A stretch of DNA of 22,148 nucleotides from a virus. This document shows positions 18,855-22,148 of the stretch, piece by piece. The stretch is taken from positions 1 through 22,148 of IMG/VR virus record IMGVR_UViG_3300009154_000310; one strand, 5' to 3'. The position numbers were made by a program, and so were the translations under genes. The stretch's first letter is position 1, and each line of letters starts with the position of its first letter. The notes below the pieces were generated by a model. It ran no database searches. It saw nothing but the letters and a program-made list of their open reading frames with translations, and was not told the origin of the DNA.

Positions 18855-18963
18855 AGGCCGCTTACAACTGCGTCCGGTAGGAACCTTACCTAATAAATCC
18901 ACGACTCATCATTAGGTAAAGCGGAACGCATGTGTAAACGGCCTAACTCTCGTCGCTTCCTAC
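18855..18963. ncRNA. Three-tier stem with pseudoknot (part of the island)
   Basis: The outer stem is AGGCCGcTTACA (18855-18866) with TGTAAaCGGCCT (18933-18944), 11 of 12 pairs plus one G-U if on minus. The middle stem is TGCGTCCG (18869-18876) with CGGAACGCA (18922-18930), one bulge. The inner stem is TTACCTAAT (18886-18894) with ATTAGGTAA (18911-18919), perfect, loop 16 nt. The single strand between middle and inner stems, GTAGGAA (18877-18883), is complementary to TTCCTAC (18957-18963) outside the outer stem and so makes a pseudoknot. Four independent helices in 109 nt are not expected by chance. Confidence 0.7.
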
Positions 18964-18964
18964 G

Positions 18965-18999
18965 GCAACGGTTCCATTATAACCATACGGAATCGTTGC
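18965..18999 (+). other. 11-bp hairpin in the structured island
   Basis: GCAACGGTTCC (18965-18975) pairs with GGAATCGTTGC (18989-18999) around a 13-nt loop, with one G-U on the plus strand (which would be an A-C mismatch on minus). No T-run follows, so it is not a terminator. It directly abuts the pseudoknot arm at 18957-18963. Confidence 0.55.
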
Positions 19000-19015
19000 G
19001 TGTCAAGAAGTATTT

Positions 19016-19090
19016 TGGTTGCGGAGGCTGGATTCGCACCAGCGGTCTCTTGGTTATGAGCCAAGCGGATTCCTACTTTCCCACCCCGCG
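19016..19090 (-). tRNA. tRNA-Met(CAT), initiator-like, CCA encoded
   Basis: On the minus strand the 75-nt sequence begins CGCGGGGTGGG and ends CTCCGCAACCA. The acceptor stem leaves a C1-A72 mismatch, the hallmark of bacterial initiator tRNA, and the end CCGCAACCA equals that of E. coli tRNA-fMet. The anticodon stem-loop is CTTGG-CTCATAA-CCAAG with anticodon CAT. The T stem GCTGG/CCAGC is perfect. Oddities: only two of the three consecutive G-C pairs of initiators are kept next to the anticodon loop (the third is U-A), and the T loop reads TGCGAAT, so the nearly universal U55 is G. The D stem is short. It may be a functional variant, a decoy or a decaying copy. CCA is encoded. Confidence 0.8.
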
Positions 19091-19173
19091 ATAAAAGTTG
19101 TTGGCAACCGAGAATCCCCAGTCCGACACGACCCTAATAGCTATCGCCATCTGTCTTTGCTTAACCAACACGG

Positions 19174-19217
19174 CTGGGGACTAATCATGGATGAACCCAT
19201 ATAGTCGTCAATCCCCA
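19174..19217. other. Nested hairpin in the island
   Basis: GGGG (19176-19179) with CCCC (19213-19216), GACTA (19179-19183) with TAGTC (19202-19206) and ATGG (19187-19190) with CCAT (19197-19200) nest into one long imperfect hairpin. CTGGGGA (19174-19180) could instead pair with TCCCCAG (19115-19121), a 7-bp perfect alternative, so two mutually exclusive folds are possible. Confidence 0.45.
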
Positions 19218-19222
19218 TGCGT

Positions 19223-19301
19223 GTTAGTTGTTGGTGGCTCACATCAAGCAGTGTTTTTAAAACCAACTAACCGCAACGGCGCTAACCCGTTACACCACCA
19301 A
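19223..19301. ncRNA. H-type pseudoknot (part of the island)
   Basis: GTTAGTTG (19223-19230) pairs with CAACTAAC (19264-19271), 8 bp, and TTGGTGG (19231-19237) pairs with CCACCAA (19295-19301), 7 bp. Their order A-B-A'-B' makes a pseudoknot with the two helices contiguous on the 5' side. A further hairpin AACGG/CCGTT (19275-19291) lies within the last loop. The 7-bp closing stem gave a first impression of a tRNA, but no anticodon arm fits. Confidence 0.6.
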
Positions 19302-19378
19302 CACGGCTGAACCCGCTTGCATCACCGCGCCCAAGCAAAACTTAGGGACTCCGCAAAAAGGCTCATGCGTCTTGGTAG

Positions 19379-19406
19379 AAAAAACTCCCACGTCTGAGGT
19401 GGGAGT
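19379..19406 (-). terminator. Intrinsic terminator of the leftward nuclease gene
   Basis: On the minus strand ACTCCCAC (19406-19399) pairs with GTGGGAGT (19391-19384), 8 perfect bp with a 7-nt loop, followed directly by six T residues. It lies about 48 nt after the stop of the VRR-NUC-like gene. On the plus strand the hairpin is followed by AAAAC and would not terminate. Confidence 0.85.
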
Positions 19407-19453
19407 AAAACTCAACCGGAGTACCATGAAACAACCGAAGTTGCAGGGCAATC

Positions 19454-19738
19454 TTACACGCAAGATTTTAACAAAGCAAGCGCATCATCCGGCCCTAACA
19501 CTATGTGCAAGTTGTTTCCGGGCCACGAGTCGTGAAACTTTTTTTCGGCCGGCGACAGCTCTCGCGCAGAGGGCGGCTTCTTCCCGTCTTTCACTTCCAG
19601 CAAGAGAGTGTTGCCTCTGTACCACACCAGTAAATCAAATGTTCCGCCGTCGTTGATCTTCTTGACGAATGCACCGCACGCCTCAAGGGCGCTCACGATC
19701 TGCGTTTCGTTGGCATCTCTGCGTGCTGCAAGTCTCAT
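19454..19738 (-). CDS. VRR-NUC/PD-(D/E)XK-like small nuclease (94 aa)
   Basis: I place the start at the ATG at 19738 (AGGA about 9 nt upstream). The frame is open back to a GTG at 19825, but that covers the promoter region. The protein shows a compact PD-(D/E)XK core: Glu11 (ANETQIVSALEACG), Asp35 (GGTFDLLVWY) and Glu48-x-Lys50 (LLLEVKDGKK), then SARELSPAEKKFHDSWPG and a final strand LHIVLGPDDALALL. The order and short length fit VRR-NUC-like and other phage nucleases that act on branched or single-strand-containing DNA. It is transcribed alone, opposite to the recombination genes, from a divergent promoter region. The target is unknown. Confidence 0.75.
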   Translation of the reverse strand: MRLAARRDANETQIVSALEACGAFVKKINDGGTFDLLVWYRGNTLLLEVKDGKKPPSARELSPAEKKFHDSWPGNNLHIVLGPDDALALLKSCV

Positions 19739-19785
19739 AGGGTTTGTCCTAAGTAAATATTTTGCAAAACATATTGTATCGGGTG

Positions 19786-19815
19786 TTGACGAACCTGATA
19801 TGTAGTAGGTACAAT
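19786..19815 (+). promoter_or_regulatory. Rightward promoter of the recombination operon
   Basis: TTGACG (19786-19791) and TACAAT (19810-19815) are separated by 18 nt, about 30 nt before the first gene. A second TACAAT box on the minus strand (19778-19773) serves the leftward nuclease gene, with a poor -35. The two -10 boxes form an inverted pair (ATTGTA...TACAAT). Confidence 0.6.
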
Positions 19816-19844
19816 ACAACCTCACCTACCACACAGGAGTTACC

Positions 19845-20105
19845 ATGAAGAAAGAAAATGTTAAGTCTTCTGAAGTTCAGCATGAGCCAGAAGTTTTGGA
19901 AAGGTCAAAGGTTCTTGCCGCTCATTTGGCTGAGCTGCTCTACGCCCAAGAAGAAACCACTCAGGAAAAGATCGTTGCTGCTGGAATTGTTTTTTCATCA
20001 ATGGCTGCTATGCACGGGGTGCCGCTACCTCACGCAATTAATTTATTGGTTGGCTGCTACGGGCTGGCTGATAATTTCTTTGAAACAGCGGGGCCAATGC
20101 AATGA
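19845..20105 (+). CDS. Hypothetical helical protein (86 aa)
   Basis: The ribosome site ACACAGGAGTTACC precedes the ATG. The protein has a charged start (MKKENVKSSEVQHEPEVLER), a helix SKVLAAHLAELLYAQEETT and a hydrophobic C-terminal half (IVAAGIVFSSMAAMHGVPLP then LLVGCYGLADNFFE) too polar in its middle for a confident membrane span. It joins the nuclease gene by an ATGA overlap, which suggests a linked function. The family is not recognised. Confidence 0.65.
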   Translation: MKKENVKSSEVQHEPEVLERSKVLAAHLAELLYAQEETTQEKIVAAGIVFSSMAAMHGVPLPHAINLLVGCYGLADNFFETAGPMQ

Positions 20106-20971
20106 AGTTGACCAACAACCTCGGCCTGCCTGACACCTTTGTCAACGCAATCTCCCGGCCCACCTACACCAAGGGTGACGCACAGATCAGCGCGACAGAG
20201 ATACTCAACAGCCCGCGTATCGTGCAGCTCAAGCGAAAGCATTGGGACGATCTTGAAGAAGACGCAGCCGATATGGTCTGGTCGCTCTTTGGCTCGGCCG
20301 TCCACGAAGTCTTGCAACACGGCAAGGACGACCACCACATCGTGGAGGAGCGCATCCACACCGAGTATCTGGGCTGGAAGATCAGTGGTGCAATCGACCT
20401 GCAAGAAGTTTATGAAGACGGCGTTGTCATCAGCGACTACAAGGTCACCAGCGCATGGGCCGTGATGAACGAAAAGGCTGATTGGCACAACCAGTTAAAC
20501 CTGTACGGCTGGCTTGTCGAGCGTGTCAAAAAGCAAAAGGTTAAATCTTTGCAGATCATCGCCATCGTTCGAGACTGGTCACGCCGCGATGCGGCCACAC
20601 GCGAGGGCTATCCCAAAGCGCCAGTGACTGTGATCGAGCTGCCATTGTGGTCATACGCTGACCGTGAAACGTATATCGCTAAACGTTTAACGCTGCACAA
20701 CGATGCGTTCTTTGCCGTACACACAGGGCACGGCATGCCTGAGTGCTCAGCCGAAGAGATGTGGGAGAAGCCCACCATGTACGCAGTGATGAAGGAAGGC
20801 GGCAAGCGCGCCAAGAGCGTTCACATTAACAAGGCAGAGGCTGAAGTGGCCATGCCTTCAACAGGGTACTTTATCGAGGTACGTGAGGGTGACAGGACTC
20901 GTTGCTCTGGCTTTTGTCAGGTCAACAAGCAATGTGACCAATATCAAAAATATCTTTTAACCAAGGAGTAA
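20102..20971 (+). CDS. RecB/Cas4-like PD-(D/E)XK exonuclease
   Basis: The RecB-type nuclease motifs occur in order in this 289-aa protein: His68 in LFGSAVHEVLQHG, Asp99 in SGAIDLQEV, Asp112-x-Lys114 in ISDYKVTS, and the Gln131/Tyr135 pair in WHNQLNLYGWLV (QxxxY). Near the C-terminus Cys268, Cys272 and Cys278 (CSGFCQVNKQC) resemble the late cysteines of Cas4/AddB-type proteins, which with one earlier Cys hold an Fe-S cluster. No earlier cysteine is obvious, so either three Cys plus another ligand or no cluster. The neighbouring ERF and SSB genes make it the likely exonuclease that produces single strands for annealing. No Cas genes or arrays are present, so it is not part of CRISPR adaptation here. 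Confidence 0.8.
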   Translation: MKLTNNLGLPDTFVNAISRPTYTKGDAQISATEILNSPRIVQLKRKHWDDLEEDAADMVWSLFGSAVHEVLQHGKDDHHIVEERIHTEYLGWKISGAIDLQEVYEDGVVISDYKVTSAWAVMNEKADWHNQLNLYGWLVERVKKQKVKSLQIIAIVRDWSRRDAATREGYPKAPVTVIELPLWSYADRETYIAKRLTLHNDAFFAVHTGHGMPECSAEEMWEKPTMYAVMKEGGKRAKSVHINKAEAEVAMPSTGYFIEVREGDRTRCSGFCQVNKQCDQYQKYLLTKE

Positions 20972-20973
20972 TC

Positions 20974-21207
20974 ATGTTCATATCAAACAAAGACAAAGAA
21001 AGTATTAACTTTTCAATAACAGATTTATACAGCCGCGTGGACAAGTTGAGCCGAAGCCTCAATGCCGTGCTGGATAAACTGACCAGCCCAGAAGTCAACT
21101 TGGAAAAACTCACCAAGGCCAAACGAGAAAAACGTAATGCGTATGCGAGCGCGTATTACTACAGGAAGAAGGCCGAGAAGGCAGCAGCATCACAACCCAA
21201 GGAATAA
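20974..21207 (+). CDS. Small basic coiled-coil protein (77 aa)
   Basis: AAGGAG lies about 6 nt upstream of the ATG. The protein has a helix-forming core ITDLYSRVDKLSRSLNAVLD, then VNLEKLTKAKREKRNAYAS and a basic Tyr/Lys/Ala-rich tail. It is predicted as a short coiled coil with a basic end that could touch nucleic acid. It lies between the nuclease and ERF genes, 2-3 nt from each neighbour. No family is recognised. Confidence 0.6.
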   Translation: MFISNKDKESINFSITDLYSRVDKLSRSLNAVLDKLTSPEVNLEKLTKAKREKRNAYASAYYYRKKAEKAAASQPKE

Positions 21208-21209
21208 TC

Positions 21210-21407
21210 ATGCGGTTTAAAGAACACGTTACCAACTTTGACATTCAGCCCATCAGCAACAGTTTGATGCATGGTCCAATTACAGAAGAGATGATTGACT
21301 TCATCCTTCAACGTAACGACGAAAAGCGTGAGGCTTCGATTGCTTACCTCGGTGAGAAGTGGTTGCTGCATCCCAATAACAAAACACAACGCAAGGAAAT
21401 TCAATGA
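21210..21407 (+). CDS. Small hypothetical protein (65 aa)
   Basis: AAGGAA lies about 4-5 nt upstream of the ATG at 21210. The product is MRFKEHVTNFDIQPISNSLM, then EEMIDFILQRNDEKREASIA and a basic tail. It has no cysteine or membrane span. Its stop overlaps the ERF start by ATGA, so it is probably made together with the annealing protein. Confidence 0.6.
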   Translation: MRFKEHVTNFDIQPISNSLMHGPITEEMIDFILQRNDEKREASIAYLGEKWLLHPNNKTQRKEIQ

Positions 21408-22090
21408 CCGTTCACAAGAAACTGATGCAAGCTCGCGTCGAACTTCAAGGCATTCAGCTCAAGAAGTCTGGCCACAACAAGTTTGCAGGCTATAACTACT
21501 TTGAGCTGGGCGACTTCTTGCCCACTATCCAAATCATCTTTAACAGGATTGGCTTGTGCGGGGTAGTGTCTTACACCGCAGAGATGGCAACCCTGACAGT
21601 CGTGGACACCGAAGATGGCACGATCCTGCTCATTACTAGCCCGATGGCCGAAGCAAGCCTGAAGGGGGTTCACCCTATTCAGAATCTGGGTGCCGTGGAA
21701 ACCTACCAACGCCGCTACCTTTGGATGACCGCCCTTGAGATCGTAGAGCACGACGTGCTTGATTCCCAGACTCATGAGCCAGCCAAAGCAGCGCCAAAGT
21801 TGGTTTCTTTACCCGCCAAGGCACCGGTAGCCCCAAAGCAGATCGAGGGCAAGGAAGGCCCGTGGTATCTCAAAGTGACTACAGATCCAGAGGGAAACTT
21901 TGATGACTGGACTAATCTTGTGCAAGACGTTACGCAGATTGCCTTGGATCATGCCGAAAGCGAATCTGACGTAATGGCCATCTTCCGCAATAACAAGAAC
22001 ATATTTGACCAAGTCAAACAAAGCGCATCAGCTTACGAATCAATCTTGGCCATGTTTACCGTAGCTAAAAATCAATTTAAAAAGGACTAA
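21404..22090 (+). CDS. erf: ERF-family single-strand annealing protein
   Basis: The 228-aa protein has the ERF core in residues about 1-120: KLMQARVELQGIQLKKSGHN, the signature KFAGYNYFELGDFLPTIQ, a beta strand region, then GAVETYQRRYLWMTALEIVE with the T-Y-x-x-R-Y motif, and the following HDVLD. The C-terminal half is a Pro/Ala-rich linker with a short helical domain (VTQIALDHAESESDVMAIFR) similar in layout to the tail of P22 Erf. ERF proteins anneal single strands in phage recombination, with exonuclease and SSB as partners, both of which are adjacent. It starts in an ATGA overlap. The length agrees with the family (P22 Erf about 204 aa). Confidence 0.87.
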   Translation: MTVHKKLMQARVELQGIQLKKSGHNKFAGYNYFELGDFLPTIQIIFNRIGLCGVVSYTAEMATLTVVDTEDGTILLITSPMAEASLKGVHPIQNLGAVETYQRRYLWMTALEIVEHDVLDSQTHEPAKAAPKLVSLPAKAPVAPKQIEGKEGPWYLKVTTDPEGNFDDWTNLVQDVTQIALDHAESESDVMAIFRNNKNIFDQVKQSASAYESILAMFTVAKNQFKKD

Positions 22091-22092
22091 CA

Positions 22093-22148
22093 ATGAATTC
22101 AATTACAGTAGCCGGTACGCTCGGCAAAGACTGCGAACTCAAGCAGAC
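22093..22148 (+). CDS. ssb: Single-stranded DNA-binding protein (5' end only, cut by window edge)
   Basis: Only 18 codons are visible: MNSITVAGTLGKDCELKQ. The pattern (hydrophobic strand followed by GTLGKDxExK) matches the start of the OB fold of SSB. AAAGGA lies upstream, directly after the stop of the ERF gene. SSB would coat the strands used by the annealing protein. The rest of the protein is outside the window. Confidence 0.75.
   Translation, partial: MNSITVAGTLGKDCELKQ

Larger units (their letters stand above)
18561..19383. ncRNA. Gene-free island, candidate large structured RNA with embedded tRNA
   Basis: No ORF with a ribosome site and plausible composition lies here for about 820 bp, but pairing is dense: TGCCC/GGGCA (18614-18626), GGGCG/CGCCC (18674-18701), CCCCAG/CTGGGG (18708-18750), a 9-bp stem with two G-U pairs (18773-18781 with 18804-18812), a three-tier stem with a pseudoknot (18855-18963), an 11-bp hairpin (18965-18999), a tRNA (19016-19090), nested stems (19174-19217) and an H-type pseudoknot (19223-19301). 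Phages carry large ornate RNAs such as GOLLD and ROOL, often next to or around tRNAs, which this resembles; I cannot test homology. Strand is uncertain: the tRNA is on minus, one stem gains a G-U on minus, while two stems (three pairs) gain G-U on plus. A T7 run at the left end (18561-18567 read on minus) is a possible 3' end. Confidence 0.45.

Noticed and set aside
19019-19204. Plus-strand ORF of 61 codons
   Set aside because: It runs antisense through the tRNA and structured island and has no ribosome site.
19231-19301. Second tRNA on the minus strand next to tRNA-Met
   Set aside because: The 7-bp end stem and a D-like arm fit, but no anticodon arm or T arm with a normal loop can be drawn. 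The pseudoknot explains the pairing better.
19384-19406. Bidirectional terminator
   Set aside because: On the plus strand the hairpin is followed by AAAAC with no T-run, so only minus-strand termination is supported.
19429-19656. Plus-strand ORF starting MKQPKLQGNL with a GGAG site
   Set aside because: It is fully antisense to the VRR-NUC-like gene, whose motifs are clear, and its composition after about residue 20 looks random.
1-22148. CRISPR array, insertion sequence or integrase/attachment site
   Set aside because: No regularly spaced repeats, transposase or integrase motifs were seen; the Cas4-like protein has no Cas neighbours.

Overview
The window is a stretch of a tailed double-stranded DNA phage (Caudoviricetes). 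The head genes (P22-like portal, scaffold, two-subunit terminase), the compact overlapping genes, and the ERF/SSB recombination module all indicate this. No integrase, repressor/integration cassette or host core gene is visible. Strong Shine-Dalgarno sites, sigma70-like promoters and the kinds of small accessory proteins suggest a Gram-negative, probably freshwater betaproteobacterial host. That host guess is an inference from style and not from a marker gene.

Layout. (1) 1-7699, minus strand: packaging and head operon read leftwards as terS, a LexA-type winged-helix protein, terL, portal, a 66-aa protein, a GroES-like co-chaperonin, scaffold, a 152-aa virion-associated protein, and a partial capsid-decoration-like protein cut by the left edge. 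terS appears to start on a leaderless transcript. (2) 7765-11091, plus strand: a GC-rich run of very small genes, several preceded by nearly the same ribosome-binding leader. It includes a Gp88-like cysteine protein, a small zinc-ribbon-like protein, a secreted Cys-rich peptide and a cluster of four 21-bp direct repeats. (3) 11056-14392, minus strand: a replication/regulation operon with a TTG-started 50-aa protein, a ParB/Srx-fold protein, a RadD-like SF2 helicase and a TOPRIM primase. A consensus promoter and candidate operators lie just upstream. (4) 14560-18560, plus strand: a dense operon of about 16 small genes, most joined by 4-nt ATGA/GTGA overlaps. It opens with a 13-codon leader ORF and ends with a PD-(D/E)XK-like protein. 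(5) 18561-19453: a gene-free island rich in nested stems and two pseudoknot-like arrangements, with an initiator-like tRNA-Met(CAT) on the minus strand inside it. It ends at a clear intrinsic terminator that serves the leftward nuclease gene to its right. (6) 19454-22148: a small VRR-NUC-like nuclease (minus), then rightwards a RecB/Cas4-like nuclease, two small proteins, an ERF-family annealing protein and the start of an SSB. This is a recombination module.

The best candidate for something undescribed is the structured island at 18561-19383. Its size, its density of pairing, its phage context and the tRNA inside it recall the large ornate phage RNAs (GOLLD and ROOL classes). I cannot confirm membership from the sequence alone, and wobble pairs give conflicting evidence about strand. 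Other notable points are a viral GroES in the head operon, a LexA-type DNA-binding protein between the terminase genes, a 21-bp repeat family read in different frames with a related copy at the start of the ParB-like gene, and an identical 19-bp hairpin repeat 7.7 kb apart.
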